Source: Candidatus Endomicrobium labiotermitis
Lineage (GTDB): Bacteria; Elusimicrobiota; Endomicrobiia; Endomicrobiales; Endomicrobiaceae
Reading direction: 5' to 3'
NCBI GenBank assembly: GCA_009778965.1
Contig: WRFE01000002.1
Coordinates: 1-64,000 of the forward strand
DNA: 64,000 bases
The notes under the pieces were generated by a model. That model saw only the letters and a list, made by a program, of their open reading frames with translations. It ran no database searches and was not told where the DNA came from. A program made the translations under genes and the position numbers. Numbering within the stretch: position 1 is the first letter of the stretch; the number at the start of each line of letters is the position of its first letter. This document shows positions 35,331-44,565 of this stretch, in pieces.

Positions 35331-36566
35331 ATGAAGAAACAAGGTTTACTTGCCGTAATTGCGGCAATCGCAATTCAGCTAACGCTGGGAATCGCTTACA
35401 TTTGGAGCGTGTTCCAGACAGGCATAGCCGATACTATTTTTAACGGCAACAGCGCTTCCGCGGCGCTTACGTTTTCAATTTTGCTTGCAGCTTTATCAAT
35501 AGGAAGTATTATCGGCGGCACCCTGGCGGTCAAGTATACTACGCGTTCTGTTGTTTTTATCGGAGGAATTATTCTTAGCGCGGGGTTTTTCTTCGCGTCT
35601 TTTGTAACAGCCGGCTTCCCGCAAATGTTGTGGATAACTTACGGTCTTATGGGCGGTATCGGTATGGGTTTTACATATTCTACCACTATTGCCTGCGCGC
35701 AAAAATGGTATCCGCATAAAAAAGGTCTGGTTACGGGAATAATTGTATCCGCACTCGGTCTTGGCGGCGTTATATTTACCCCTATTGTAGAAAGACTTAT
35801 CACAATTTTTGGCGGCGTTGGCTCCGGAGAACCTAAATCTTTCATGGTTTTAAGTTTTGTTTTCCTTATTGTATGCTCAATCGGGAGTATTTTCCTAAAG
35901 AATCCCCCTGAAGGCTGGATGGCAGACAGCATTGCTTCAAAGTCCGCAGCAGCAAAACCGGTTAAAATCTATATGCCTAAAGAAATGCTCAAAACCCCGC
36001 AATTTTATTTATTAACCGTCACATTTATGCTTGCCTGTATGGGAGGACTTATGATGATGGGTTTTGCCAAACCTATCGCGGTAGCAAAAGGACTAGGAAC
36101 AACCGCCACAATCGGAGTTCTTGCTATCACAATGTTCAATTCTTTAGGCCGCCTGCTTTGGGGTATAATTTCAGATAAATTAGGAAGAATTAATACAATA
36201 TTCATACTTCTTGCCGGAACAGCGGTACTTTCACTTTTGGTCAATTCCGCAAACGGTTATCTGATTTACGTTTTAATCGCGTTTATCGGATTTTTCTACG
36301 GCGGATTTTTAAGCAACTTCCCGTCATTGACTGCCGATCTTTTCGGAGCAAAGCACATGGCGACAAACTACGGTATAGTACTTCTTGGTTTTGGCGGCGG
36401 AGCAATTATTTCATCTATAATTGCTGGTCACTATAGAGATATTGCCAGAGATGCTGGCGATATCAGCCTTATGTTTCCGGCATTCGTAATTGCGTCATGC
36501 TGCGCTGCGGCAGGGATTATTATGATGTTTGTTTTGAAAAGAATGATTAAGAAAAACAGCAACTAA
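35331..36566 (+). CDS. MFS transporter, oxalate/formate antiporter (OFA)-like
   Basis: From the ATG at 35331 (GAGAGG upstream) the product has 411 residues and 12 helices. QLTLGIAYIWSVFQTGIA at helix 1, GMGFTYSTTIACAQKWYPHKKGLVTGI in the middle and the cytoplasmic-loop phrase FLKNPPEGWMADS are hallmarks of OFA-family carriers. GRLLWGIISDKLGR is the MFS loop 8-9 motif. Substrates would be small carboxylates, but the family is broad. The track adds 7 residues from a TTG; I prefer the ATG. Confidence 0.87.
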   Translation: MKKQGLLAVIAAIAIQLTLGIAYIWSVFQTGIADTIFNGNSASAALTFSILLAALSIGSIIGGTLAVKYTTRSVVFIGGIILSAGFFFASFVTAGFPQMLWITYGLMGGIGMGFTYSTTIACAQKWYPHKKGLVTGIIVSALGLGGVIFTPIVERLITIFGGVGSGEPKSFMVLSFVFLIVCSIGSIFLKNPPEGWMADSIASKSAAAKPVKIYMPKEMLKTPQFYLLTVTFMLACMGGLMMMGFAKPIAVAKGLGTTATIGVLAITMFNSLGRLLWGIISDKLGRINTIFILLAGTAVLSLLVNSANGYLIYVLIAFIGFFYGGFLSNFPSLTADLFGAKHMATNYGIVLLGFGGGAIISSIIAGHYRDIARDAGDISLMFPAFVIASCCAAAGIIMMFVLKRMIKKNSN

Positions 36567-36582
36567 GAAACGGAACATACAA

Positions 36583-36622
36583 AAAATAAACTCCCGGCAA
36601 TAAATTGCCGGGAGTTTATTTT
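36583..36622. terminator. Bidirectional intrinsic terminator between MFS and GNAT genes
   Basis: AAAATAAACTCCCGGCAA - TAAA - TTGCCGGGAGTTTATTTT is a perfect 18-bp inverted repeat with a 4-base loop. The T-rich ends on both strands fit termination of both convergent genes. Confidence 0.9.
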
Positions 36623-36624
36623 GA

Positions 36625-37068
36625 CTACAAATTTTTCTTCAAATAAATCATATCAACAAGCTGCATTCCTTCTTCAAACATAGGATGATTGTAATTATCG
36701 GTAAAAAAATTCTTTATACGATGCGATTCTTCAAAATCGAGATTTTTGTAAAAAGATAATATACTTGGAACTTCTCCTGTCCCGACAAAAATTGTATTAT
36801 ATTTGCCTTGATAGTAATCAAAGATGAATTTTATCAGTGTTCGTCCGTATCCCTGTCCTTGATATTTTTTATATGTTGCTATATTCTTTAATTCACAAGT
36901 GTTTTTATCTATCGGCGCTACAACACAAATACTTTTCAAATCACCGTCATATAATGCAAACAAGTCTCCGCTTTCCAGATACTTGTCAATCATATTTTCC
37001 TGTTCATCGGCTAACAATAATAAATCCAGAAATTGTTTTTTATTGTTTGTAATTTTTTCTATTTTCAT
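36625..37068 (-). CDS. GNAT-family N-acetyltransferase
   Basis: A 147-residue acetyltransferase. [27 protein letters not shown] contains the acetyl-CoA pyrophosphate-binding Q-x-x-G-x-G signature, and [21 protein letters not shown] is the usual C-terminal strand-helix. The acceptor is unknown; neighbours give no hint. It converges with the MFS gene over a bidirectional terminator. Sequence upstream is a 110-base gap with no further gene. Confidence 0.87.
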   Translation of the reverse strand: MKIEKITNNKKQFLDLLLLADEQENMIDKYLESGDLFALYDGDLKSICVVAPIDKNTCELKNIATYKKYQGQGYGRTLIKFIFDYYQGKYNTIFVGTGEVPSILSFYKNLDFEESHRIKNFFTDNYNHPMFEEGMQLVDMIYLKKNL

Positions 37069-37179
37069 ATGGTTATTTACGATTAAATCTTATGATGTTC
37101 GGTTGCGAAAACCGTATGTGAGTGAGGATTTTTCAAAGCTGCAGCCCAAAATTTTCAGCCGCTATAATACCTGCATTTT

Positions 37180-37638
37180 TTATATTCGTGTTACCCAGAG
37201 GACAGGTTCGTTGTTGTCAAAATAATAAATTCTTCCGTTTATATTTTTTATGTGTTCTTTTTCGTCTGCAATAAAAAATTCATTAAAAAAATCCGCAAAC
37301 TGCTCAACGGCAAGTTTAGGCATATACGAAATAGCAAAAGAAACATTTGTTGAGCCGTCTTTTTGTATCTTCATATCCTGAAGTTTTACGCCCAAATCGC
37401 TCATAATTACTACACGGATACCGTCAGAATCTTCAACGGCTATGGCTTTAAAATGCAAATCATACATATACGAACCGTAAAACATCGACGTTTTACTTTT
37501 CGATATGTCGGTTTTAGACGACTCGTTCACACTGTAATTCGCTTTGCCGCCGGATTTGACGCATGCTGAAAATGAAAGACAAAGCAGCGCGGTTAAAAGT
37601 AAAATCTTTACCGCCGCGCCGCTTTTATGTTTATTCAA
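37180..37638 (-). CDS. Predicted lipoprotein, unknown
   Basis: The 152-residue product has a lipoprotein signal: charged start, hydrophobic core ILLLTALLCLSF and lipobox SFSAC with Cys at about 26. The mature part (GSYMYDLHFKAIAVEDSDG) contains short strands and ends with LWVTRI. I recognise no domain. It is downstream of two genes for exported proteins of a duplicated family on the same strand, 7 bases from the nearest stop, so it is probably co-transcribed with them. Confidence 0.72.
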   Translation of the reverse strand: MNKHKSGAAVKILLLTALLCLSFSACVKSGGKANYSVNESSKTDISKSKTSMFYGSYMYDLHFKAIAVEDSDGIRVVIMSDLGVKLQDMKIQKDGSTNVSFAISYMPKLAVEQFADFFNEFFIADEKEHIKNINGRIYYFDNNEPVLWVTRI

Positions 37639-37645
37639 GATTATT

Positions 37646-38032
37646 TTATCCCTTTATATTCCTCAAAATACTACTGTTAAGATACTGCGCAATTTTAGCG
37701 TTGAACGTAGCGTTTATAATCTCGTTTTCCTCTTCATCGTCAAAATCTAAATTGCTTTCTCTGTATTCTATGGTATACCCCTGATTTGTATAGACTATTT
37801 TAGCGGTTACAACACATTTTGGAGTATCAACCGTCGCAAATATTACATTGTGACCGTCAAGTTTTACAATGTCCCACTCTTTTCCCGCGCATGCTTTGTT
37901 AATCGCGTTTTCAATGACATTCGCGCTTGAAACAGACACTTTTTCCCTTATAGTCGCCGGCTTTTTTACAGCCGCGTAAAGACCTGCGGTACAAAACACC
38001 ATAACTAGCAATAAAACCAAAATTTTCTTCAT
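37646..38032 (-). CDS. Exported single-domain protein of a local duplicated family
   Basis: From the ATG at 38032 (GGAGGGGAA upstream) the product has 128 residues: a signal peptide (ILVLLLVMVFCTAGLYAA) and one domain of about 105 residues. The domain reads REKVSVSSANVIENAINKAC, VKLDGHNVIFATVDT and YTIEYRESNLDFDDEEENE. The same domain occurs twice in the neighbouring gene 38079-38786. The function is unknown. The alpha-beta pattern with one helix followed by strands and the constant YRESN phrase suggests a small periplasmic binding fold. Confidence 0.72.
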   Translation of the reverse strand: MKKILVLLLVMVFCTAGLYAAVKKPATIREKVSVSSANVIENAINKACAGKEWDIVKLDGHNVIFATVDTPKCVVTAKIVYTNQGYTIEYRESNLDFDDEEENEIINATFNAKIAQYLNSSILRNIKG

Positions 38033-38078
38033 TTCCCCTCCGTTTTTCATATACTCGTTTTGCTTCAGGCTTTTAACT

Positions 38079-38786
38079 TTATTTTCCCAGATTTTTCAAA
38101 ATACGTTTATTTAAATCCGCTACTCTTGTTTCATATATTACGTCAATAATCGATTTACTGTTCACTTCAGCCAAATTAAAATTACTTTCTCTGTATTCTA
38201 TAGTGTAATCCTTGTCTGTATAAGCTATATTGAGAACCAAAGCTGACCTTTCATCATCAAGAAAAGCAAGAATTACATTTTTGTCTTTAACTTTTCTGGT
38301 TGCCCAATTATCCTCCTTGCATGATTTATAAATCGCTTTTTCTATGGCATCCGCGCTTGAAGCAGACACTTCTTCTTTTATAGGAGCCGGCGTTGCTACG
38401 GCGTCATTTCTTATATTTTTCAAAATCGCGTTGTTTAACTCCGTAATTTTATTGGTATATACCTTTCTGATAATTTGGTTATCTTCCTCATCTTCTTCAT
38501 CCAGATTGCTTTCCCTGTATTCTATAATGTAATTCGTGTCAGTATAAGTTATTCTGACGGTTAAAATACATTCATCCGTTTCAGTTGTTACAAATATTAC
38601 ATTGTGACCATCCAGCTTTACCGCTTTCAAATTATGAATAGAACATGCCTTTCTAATTGCATTTTCAATAGTTTTCGCGCTTGGAACAGATACTCTTTCC
38701 CTTATATCGCCGGGTTTTTTAAAAGCTGCAAAAAGTCCTCCGGCGCAAAACGCCAAAATAAATAATGAAATTAACAGTTTTTTCAT
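38079..38786 (-). CDS. Exported protein with two tandem copies of the YRESN domain
   Basis: A 235-residue protein with signal peptide (LLISLFILAFCAGGLFAA) followed by two copies of the domain also found in 37646-38032. Copy 1, about 25-125: RERVSVPSAKTIENAIRKAC, LDGHNVIFVTTET, YIIEYRESNLDEEDEED. Copy 2, about 135-233: KEEVSASSADAIEKAIYKSC, VKDKNVILAFLDD, YTIEYRESNFNLAEV. Each copy ends in a helix plus NAILKNIR or NKRILKNLG. It is 46 bases upstream of its paralogue. AGGAGGAAAT precedes the ATG. No known family recognised. Confidence 0.75.
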   Translation of the reverse strand: MKKLLISLFILAFCAGGLFAAFKKPGDIRERVSVPSAKTIENAIRKACSIHNLKAVKLDGHNVIFVTTETDECILTVRITYTDTNYIIEYRESNLDEEDEEDNQIIRKVYTNKITELNNAILKNIRNDAVATPAPIKEEVSASSADAIEKAIYKSCKEDNWATRKVKDKNVILAFLDDERSALVLNIAYTDKDYTIEYRESNFNLAEVNSKSIIDVIYETRVADLNKRILKNLGK

Positions 38787-39037
38787 ATTTCCTCCTATTT
38801 CTATATTGTCAGTTTTTTAGATAAACCGCTTAATAAAAACGTATCCGCATACAGATTTATTTCAATATATGCCTTTATTGTATATAAAAACTGCTGTTTT
38901 AATCAATAACGATTTGAAAAAAATATGAAAAATCACAGATTTTTCACAAAGCTTTATCTATCATTAAGACACAAATAGCCATATAATAGTTACAAAACTC
39001 TTTCGCAGAATGACATCTATTCTGTAATTCCATAGTA

Positions 39038-40480
39038 CTATTGATAGTGTTTTTTGCCGGGTCTTACGGTAATAACCTGACCTATACGCAGGTATTTTTG
39101 TTTGGAAAGTTCTGGATTGTCTTTGTATATTTCTTTTGCCGTGGTTTTATATTTTGCCGCTATTTTATCAACAAAATCACCCTTAACAACTTTATATTTG
39201 ACAACTCCGGGCGAAGGATTCAGGTCTTTCACATTAGATATGTTTTCAAGAAATTTTGCTTTACTGCCATAGGGAATTTTAAGCTCAAAACCCGGATACC
39301 CCTGAGGCGTACACCACGCTTTTAAAGCCGGATTCAGCTTTTTTATTTCTTCAAGCGTGGTTCCTGCGCATTCTGCGGCAATTTTTAAATCTATAACTTT
39401 ATCGGTCTTTACGACATCGTAAAGCACAGGCTTTGCATACTTTAGCTCATCCGGCTCAAATCCGTAATATTCCAGATTGTTTGCTATTGTTACGGCGGCG
39501 ATAAACTGAGGAATATATTTTTGCGTTTCTTTCGGAATAGCGTTTCTGCCGGTCATTTCGCTGATGTTTGAAGCATTGGAAAACTTCATGTCTCGTATAA
39601 GTCCGAACTCGCCTCTGTTGTAGCCGGCAAGAACAAGATGCCAATCGTTAAGCATAACATAAAGGTCTTTCAAATATAAGGCCGCGGCTTTTGTGGCTTT
39701 TTCAGGATCAAGCCTTTCGTCTATCCAGTAATTTATTTTAAGACCCAGCGCTCTTCCCCTGTGAGGCATAATCTGCCAAATACCTGCCGCTCCGGCTGTT
39801 GAAATAACTTTATTATTAAAATGACTTTCGACTATGGGCAAATACTGAAGCTCTTCGGGCAGGTTAAAACTTTGAAGCGTTTTTAATATCATATCCTTAT
39901 ACGCGCCGCTTCGCTCCAATGACGCTTTTACCGATTTTTTATAGCTTGTCGAATATATTTGTATATATCTTTCAACAAGAGAATTGTCTTCGCATTCCAT
40001 CGGAATTGAAAGTTTTTCAGATTTTAAGACAGGCGCGGGAGTATCAATGGAATGAATTCTTTTTAATTTTGTAATCAGGCTTTCCAAATCGTTAAACATA
40101 AAAAAATAAAGACCCGGATCTACCGAAGCGCTTTCAAGTTTGTTTATAAAAAGCGAAAAATATCTTTTAGCGTCCGCGGATTTGCCTTCTTTAAAAGATT
40201 CTACAATTTTTCTATAGAGAGCTTCCGCTTCCAAAATAGCGCCTTTCGCTTCATTGTCGTTTGGAGCTCCGGAAACCGCCTTTTCTATAAAACTTAAGAG
40301 AGGATTGGTTTCTTCATCTTCTTCCGAAACAAAATCTTCTTCCGGAGGCAAAATAATTTTCTTCTCCGTTATATCGCTTATAACGGGCTCTTTAATTTTC
40401 GGCTGACTTTTTTTCGCGGCGGAATAACCCGGCTGGAAAGAAAGCAAAAAAATGATAAAAACTGCCAGTATTTTTTTCAT
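39038..40480 (-). CDS. mltD: Membrane-bound lytic murein transglycosylase D-like protein
   Basis: From the ATG at 40480 the product has 480 residues and a signal peptide (ILAVFIIFLLSFQPGYSA). The catalytic SLT domain is at about 195-340: LPIVESHFNNKVISTAGAAGIWQIMPHRGR with the catalytic glutamate in VESHF, then DWHLVLAGYNRGE. A degenerate LysM-like segment (VVKTDKVIDLKIAAECAGTT) and a clear LysM domain (VKGDFVDKIAAKYKTT) follow. It cleaves peptidoglycan glycan strands, leaving 1,6-anhydromuramic ends. The lipobox of E. coli MltD is not obvious. It starts 5 bases after the ZIP gene stop. The track's 30-residue upstream extension overlaps ZIP and is rejected. Confidence 0.9.
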   Translation of the reverse strand: MKKILAVFIIFLLSFQPGYSAAKKSQPKIKEPVISDITEKKIILPPEEDFVSEEDEETNPLLSFIEKAVSGAPNDNEAKGAILEAEALYRKIVESFKEGKSADAKRYFSLFINKLESASVDPGLYFFMFNDLESLITKLKRIHSIDTPAPVLKSEKLSIPMECEDNSLVERYIQIYSTSYKKSVKASLERSGAYKDMILKTLQSFNLPEELQYLPIVESHFNNKVISTAGAAGIWQIMPHRGRALGLKINYWIDERLDPEKATKAAALYLKDLYVMLNDWHLVLAGYNRGEFGLIRDMKFSNASNISEMTGRNAIPKETQKYIPQFIAAVTIANNLEYYGFEPDELKYAKPVLYDVVKTDKVIDLKIAAECAGTTLEEIKKLNPALKAWCTPQGYPGFELKIPYGSKAKFLENISNVKDLNPSPGVVKYKVVKGDFVDKIAAKYKTTAKEIYKDNPELSKQKYLRIGQVITVRPGKKHYQ

Positions 40481-40485
40481 ATTTA

Positions 40486-41211
40486 TTAATGTGTGTGAAC
40501 CAAATGCTGCGCCGCAAGCATTAACGCCGCTCCGGCAAAAATCATTAAAGGAGCAAATCTTGTTTTGCATTTATGGGTTTCCGGAATTAAGTCAGAAGCG
40601 GCAATAAAGATAAAAGAACCCGCTGCCGCTGCAAGAAGAGCTCCCAATACTTTCGGAGATATATTATTAAATAAAAATATTCCTAAAATTGTGCCTACCG
40701 GAGTAAGCAAAGATACCAGCAAAGAGAAGTATACTATTTTCTTTTTTGACGCCCCGGAGTGAAGCAAAATACCGGATATCATTATTCCGTCCGGAAACCT
40801 GTGAAGCAAAACCGCCAAGGTTGTAAGTATCCCTAATCCTTCGCCGGCGGCAAAACCCGCCGCTATAATTAAACCGTCTATAAGCGAATGAAAAGAAAGC
40901 CCGGACGCGGCAGCTATCCCGATTTTTGTATGCGTGTGGCAATCATCGTTATGGCACGGATGAAACAAAACCACGAATTGTAAAAAAAACATTATAAGAA
41001 AACCCGCTAAAACGTATAAAGACGCGGCAGAATTCGTATCCATGCTTTCAGGTATAAGATGGACAAAAGCTATGGTAAGCATTACGCCGGCCGAAAAATT
41101 TATTATCAAAAACGAATGTTTTTTAGCTTTTTCGTGAAACCGTAAAACCAAAACAGCTCCGAGCATTGCCGCGACTGCCGCCATCAACGAATAGATTATT
41201 GCCATCAACAT
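40486..41211 (-). CDS. ZIP-family metal transporter
   Basis: The 241-residue membrane protein has about eight helices. Metal-binding helix IV is INFSAGVMLTIAFVHLIPESMD, with the histidine loop HPCHNDDCHTHTKIG between helices, and helix V reads GLSFHSLIDGLIIAAGFAAGEGLGILTTLAVLLHRFPDG. ZIP proteins bring Zn2+ or other divalent ions into the cytoplasm. AAAGGAAAAAG precedes the start; an internal ATG two codons on is also possible. The stop lies 5 bases before mltD, so both are on one transcript. Confidence 0.92.
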   Translation of the reverse strand: MLMAIIYSLMAAVAAMLGAVLVLRFHEKAKKHSFLIINFSAGVMLTIAFVHLIPESMDTNSAASLYVLAGFLIMFFLQFVVLFHPCHNDDCHTHTKIGIAAASGLSFHSLIDGLIIAAGFAAGEGLGILTTLAVLLHRFPDGIMISGILLHSGASKKKIVYFSLLVSLLTPVGTILGIFLFNNISPKVLGALLAAAAGSFIFIAASDLIPETHKCKTRFAPLMIFAGAALMLAAQHLVHTH

Positions 41212-41239
41212 TTTTTCTTTTTCCTTTCAGACGTGTTAA

Positions 41240-41281
41240 AAAACGGCTGTTCGCAAAACACTATTACGAATAACCGTTTTT
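41240..41281 (-). terminator. Intrinsic terminator after the 41298 beta-barrel gene
   Basis: On the minus strand AAAAACGGTTATTCG, a loop, then CGAACAGCCGTTTTTT forms a stem with a T-run. It separates the barrel gene from the ZIP-mltD unit downstream on the same strand. Confidence 0.75.
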
Positions 41282-41297
41282 CACTTAGGTTTTTATA

Positions 41298-41951
41298 TTA
41301 TAAAAGCAGCGTTATCCCTACACCTACGCCCTGAACGCCCTTTTTAAAATCATTTATTACATCTTCCGTACCGGCAGTACCCGATTCAAAAGGATTGTTT
41401 ATGCCCGGCATGGCAAGATACGTATATTTGGCGTTAACTAAAAGCCAATCAACAATTTTTACGTTTATACCGCATTGAAACTGCCAAGAAAATCCGTTTG
41501 TGTCTTTTTCCTTTTGAAGATCCGCGACGCTCCATTTTAAATTAGGAGACCCCAGACCTATGCCAATACCCAAAAAAGGCGTAAGCAAACTTTTTTGAGC
41601 GTTCCAAAAGTCGTATATTAAGTTTGCAAATATTGCGGTGGATTTATATTTTATGTCCAAATTGGCATGATCCGTTTCAAAACTGTTCTCGCTGATTATT
41701 ATATACTGCCCTTCAATTCTGACCTTAGAGCCAAGCCTGTAGCCCATTGAAAAATCATAGCGCGCGCCGTCAAACATTGAATCACTTTCCGGGCTTTTAT
41801 TAAAAAAACTATCGGCAAAAGAACCTAATGCAAAATGCGAAAAAGCCTGCGACAGGCTTGCGCTTATATATACAGTGCTGTTATCTGTTTTTGCAAAAGC
41901 AGTATTTGCTAAAACTGCAAGACAAAATGCCGTTAATATTAGTTTTTTCAT
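41298..41951 (-). CDS. Outer-membrane beta-barrel protein, unknown
   Basis: The 217-residue product has a signal peptide (LILTAFCLAVLANTAFA). The mature protein has alternating strands typical of eight-stranded barrels: YDFSMGYRLGSKVRIEGQYII, LTPFLGIGIGLGSPNLKW, FQCGINVKIVDWLLVNAKYTYL, ending VQGVGVGITLLL. It resembles OmpW/OmpA-barrel-size proteins with porin-family style loops, but specificity is unknown. AAAGGAGGAGCC upstream supports the start. It lies 28 bases downstream of hom, though functionally unrelated. Confidence 0.72.
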   Translation of the reverse strand: MKKLILTAFCLAVLANTAFAKTDNSTVYISASLSQAFSHFALGSFADSFFNKSPESDSMFDGARYDFSMGYRLGSKVRIEGQYIIISENSFETDHANLDIKYKSTAIFANLIYDFWNAQKSLLTPFLGIGIGLGSPNLKWSVADLQKEKDTNGFSWQFQCGINVKIVDWLLVNAKYTYLAMPGINNPFESGTAGTEDVINDFKKGVQGVGVGITLLL

Positions 41952-41979
41952 GGCTCCTCCTTTTTCGGAAGAATAGTTT

Positions 41980-43266
41980 TCAATTCTCTATCTTAATTTT
42001 TACTGTTTTAGACTTAACTATGGATTTTGTAGCGTCAATCTGTTTCAATGCTTTTTCTAAGTTTTCGCGCAGAGTTTCATGCGTTATAATTATTATCTGC
42101 ACATAATCTCCGCCGCTTATGTCAGGCTGGGCAAGACTTGCTATTGATACTTTATATTTACCAAGTATCCCTGAAATTTTAGATAATACTCCCGGCTTAT
42201 CAACAACAGTAAACCTTAAATAATAAGGAGCTTTACTTTTGCCTGCCGGAGCTATTTTAATTTTCTTTTTACGGTCATAAACCACATCCGGAACTATCCC
42301 CGCGGTATTAGTCACTATAAATTTTGACAAATTAATAATGTCTGATACTACCGCGCTTGCAGCAGGGCTCTGTCCCGCGCCTTTACCGTAAAACAAAACG
42401 TCGCTTGAATCTTTTCCGCGTATTTCAACCGCATTGTATTCGTTTTCAACCGTTCCCAGCGCGTGATCCTCTTTTACAAGACATGGCTGAACGGACAAAT
42501 CTATGCCGTTTTTGGTCTGGCGCGCGGAACCTATAAGCTTAACATAGTAACCGAATTTCTTAGTCATTAAAATATCGTCAACATTCAAATCCGCTATACC
42601 TTTTACGGCTATATCTTTAACTTTTATCCAGCCGCCCCAGGCAAGAGATGCAAGTATCGCAAGCTTGTTCGCGGTATCGATTCCTTTAACGTCAAAACTC
42701 GGATCGGCTTCGGCAAAACCCGCTTTTTGCGCGCTTTTCAAGGCTTCGTCGTAAGAAACTTTATTTTTTGTCATTTCGCTTAAAATAAAATTTGTCGTGC
42801 CGTTTAATATACCTTTTATTTCAAGAATTTCTTCCGACGCCAGACCTTCGCTTAAACCCTGTACAACGGGAATAACGCCGCCTACCGACGCTTCGTAATA
42901 TACGGACTTACGGCAGCTTTGCGCCGTAGTAAAAATCTGGTCCCAGTACTTTGCCAAAACCGCTTTATTTGCGGTAACTACGTTTTTGCCGGCTTTTAGA
43001 GCTTCTAAAATAATTGTTCTCGCGGGCTCGTAGCCTCCTATAAGCTCTACTACCAAATCTATTTCCGGATCTTTTATTATGCTTCTGAAGCTTTTAACGT
43101 AAAGTTCCGGCTTGTCTATAGGATATAAATCGCAAATAGATTTAACTTTTATCAATTTGCCGACTTTTCTTAAAACTATTTTTTTATTCTCTTCCAAAAT
43201 CTTAACTACGCCTTTTCCGACAGTGCCGTAGCCAATTAAACCTACATTTATATATTTTTTTTCCAT
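41980..43266 (-). CDS. hom: Homoserine dehydrogenase with C-terminal ACT domain
   Basis: The 428-residue enzyme reduces aspartate semialdehyde to homoserine in the threonine/methionine branch. The NAD(P) motif is VGLIGYGTVGKGVVKIL, the substrate part has ILNGTTNFILSEM and AEADPSFDVKGIDTANKLAILA, and a regulatory ACT domain ends the protein (LRFTVVDKPGVLSKISGIL). The ACT domain suggests feedback control by threonine. It follows the aminotransferase gene after 2 bases, so amino-acid metabolism is coordinated here. The call is firm. Confidence 0.96.
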   Translation of the reverse strand: MEKKYINVGLIGYGTVGKGVVKILEENKKIVLRKVGKLIKVKSICDLYPIDKPELYVKSFRSIIKDPEIDLVVELIGGYEPARTIILEALKAGKNVVTANKAVLAKYWDQIFTTAQSCRKSVYYEASVGGVIPVVQGLSEGLASEEILEIKGILNGTTNFILSEMTKNKVSYDEALKSAQKAGFAEADPSFDVKGIDTANKLAILASLAWGGWIKVKDIAVKGIADLNVDDILMTKKFGYYVKLIGSARQTKNGIDLSVQPCLVKEDHALGTVENEYNAVEIRGKDSSDVLFYGKGAGQSPAASAVVSDIINLSKFIVTNTAGIVPDVVYDRKKKIKIAPAGKSKAPYYLRFTVVDKPGVLSKISGILGKYKVSIASLAQPDISGGDYVQIIIITHETLRENLEKALKQIDATKSIVKSKTVKIKIEN

Positions 43267-43268
43267 AA

Positions 43269-44471
43269 TTATTTACTTCCTTTAGCATTTTTCGTAAATT
43301 TGTTTATTCTTAAAAGCGCGTCGTGAAAACGTTTGTCATGAGTTACCAAAGACATTCTTATATATCCTTCGCCGTGCTTTCCGAATCCCACGCCGGGAGA
43401 AACCGCCACGCCCGTTTCTTTTAATAAATCTTCCGCGACTTTGAGCGACCCTTGTTTTTTAAGACAGTCGGGAAGTCCCGCCCATATATACATTGTCCCT
43501 TTTGTTTCAGGCGCATGCCAGCCGATTTTTTTTAGTCCCGCGGTCATCATTTTCATTCTTCTTTCATAAGTCGCGGATATTGCTCTAACGCAATCCTGCG
43601 AACCGTTTAACGCGGCTACGCCCGCAAGCTGCATAAACGTAGGAGCGCCGTAGTCCAGAAAAGATTTGAATTTTTCCAAAGGATACAAAAGCTTTTTCGC
43701 TCCGCAAACCCAGCCGAGTCTCCAGCCCGCCATATTAAATGTTTTTGAAAAAGAATGAAATTCCAGAGCAACGTCTTTCGCGCCCGCAAACTCAAAAATC
43801 GAAGGAGCGCAGTAATCTCCGAAAGTAAGTTCAGAATAAGCGTTGTCCGAAACCAAAAGAATATTGTATTTTTTACAAAACTTTATAGCTTCTTTCCAAA
43901 AATTGTTATCTTCTACAACAGCGGCAGTCGGATTATTGGGATAATTTAAAAACATTATTTTTGCTTTTTGCGCTATTTTTTCAGGAATTTTTGTAAAATC
44001 CGGCAAAAATTTATTTTTTTCAAGCAAAGGCATAAAATGAATTTTCGCTCCTGCCAAAACCACGCCGTTAAAATGCACGGGATACGCAGGATCGCACACC
44101 AAAACGTAATCGTTCGGATTTAAATACGCCATGCATAAATGGGCAACGCCCTCTTTTGAACCTATAAGCGAAAGAATTTCATTTGCAGGGTCAAGCTCAA
44201 CGCCGAAACGTCTTGCCATCCATTCGGCTATAACTTTTCTGAACTTCGGCATCCCTTTAGCCTGCGGATACCTGTGCGTATTTTTATGATGTTTTACCGT
44301 ATCGCAAAGCCTGTCAACAATGTGAACAGGCGTCGGCAAGTCCGGATTTCCCATGCCCAAATCTATAACATCGAGATTTTTCGCATAAGCTTCGTTTTTT
44401 AAATTGTTAATTTTCGTAAAAAGATATGGAGGCAGCTTTTCCAGTTTTTTTGACGGTTCTATATTTATCAT
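43269..44471 (-). CDS. Class I/II PLP aminotransferase (AlaC/DapL-like)
   Basis: The 400-residue enzyme belongs to PLP fold type I. Features include IDLGMGNPDLPTPVHIVD, FLNYPNNPTAAVV, LLVSDNAYSELTF and the Schiff-base lysine in FHSFSKTFNMAGWRLG. The match is closest to the AlaC/alanine transaminase and LL-diaminopimelate aminotransferase-like subgroup usually found next to hom. Either alanine, aspartate or LL-DAP may be its substrate. Coupling with hom (2-base gap) points to aspartate-family metabolism. Confidence 0.88.
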   Translation of the reverse strand: MINIEPSKKLEKLPPYLFTKINNLKNEAYAKNLDVIDLGMGNPDLPTPVHIVDRLCDTVKHHKNTHRYPQAKGMPKFRKVIAEWMARRFGVELDPANEILSLIGSKEGVAHLCMAYLNPNDYVLVCDPAYPVHFNGVVLAGAKIHFMPLLEKNKFLPDFTKIPEKIAQKAKIMFLNYPNNPTAAVVEDNNFWKEAIKFCKKYNILLVSDNAYSELTFGDYCAPSIFEFAGAKDVALEFHSFSKTFNMAGWRLGWVCGAKKLLYPLEKFKSFLDYGAPTFMQLAGVAALNGSQDCVRAISATYERRMKMMTAGLKKIGWHAPETKGTMYIWAGLPDCLKKQGSLKVAEDLLKETGVAVSPGVGFGKHGEGYIRMSLVTHDKRFHDALLRINKFTKNAKGSK

Positions 44472-44475
44472 ATTA

Positions 44476-44555
44476 GATGTTGAGAAGGTGGGAGGGTGGG
44501 AAGATGGGCAAAGACTTTCTTAGCCGTTACTCATCCTCTCATCCTCTCATCATCT
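44476..44555. repeat. GATGAGAAG-type imperfect inverted repeat (second copy)
   Basis: AGATGTTGAGAAGGTGGGAG is answered by TCATCCTCTCATCCTCTCAT and ATCATCT at the right. It lies between the HU stop and the aminotransferase start and resembles 10399-10487. Confidence 0.6.
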
Positions 44556-44565
44556 ATTCCTCTGT

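Noticed and set aside
40481-40570. 30-residue N-terminal extension of the MltD-like protein
   Set aside because: It overlaps the ZIP transporter coding region and lacks a signal peptide; the ATG at 40480 begins a clean signal peptide.
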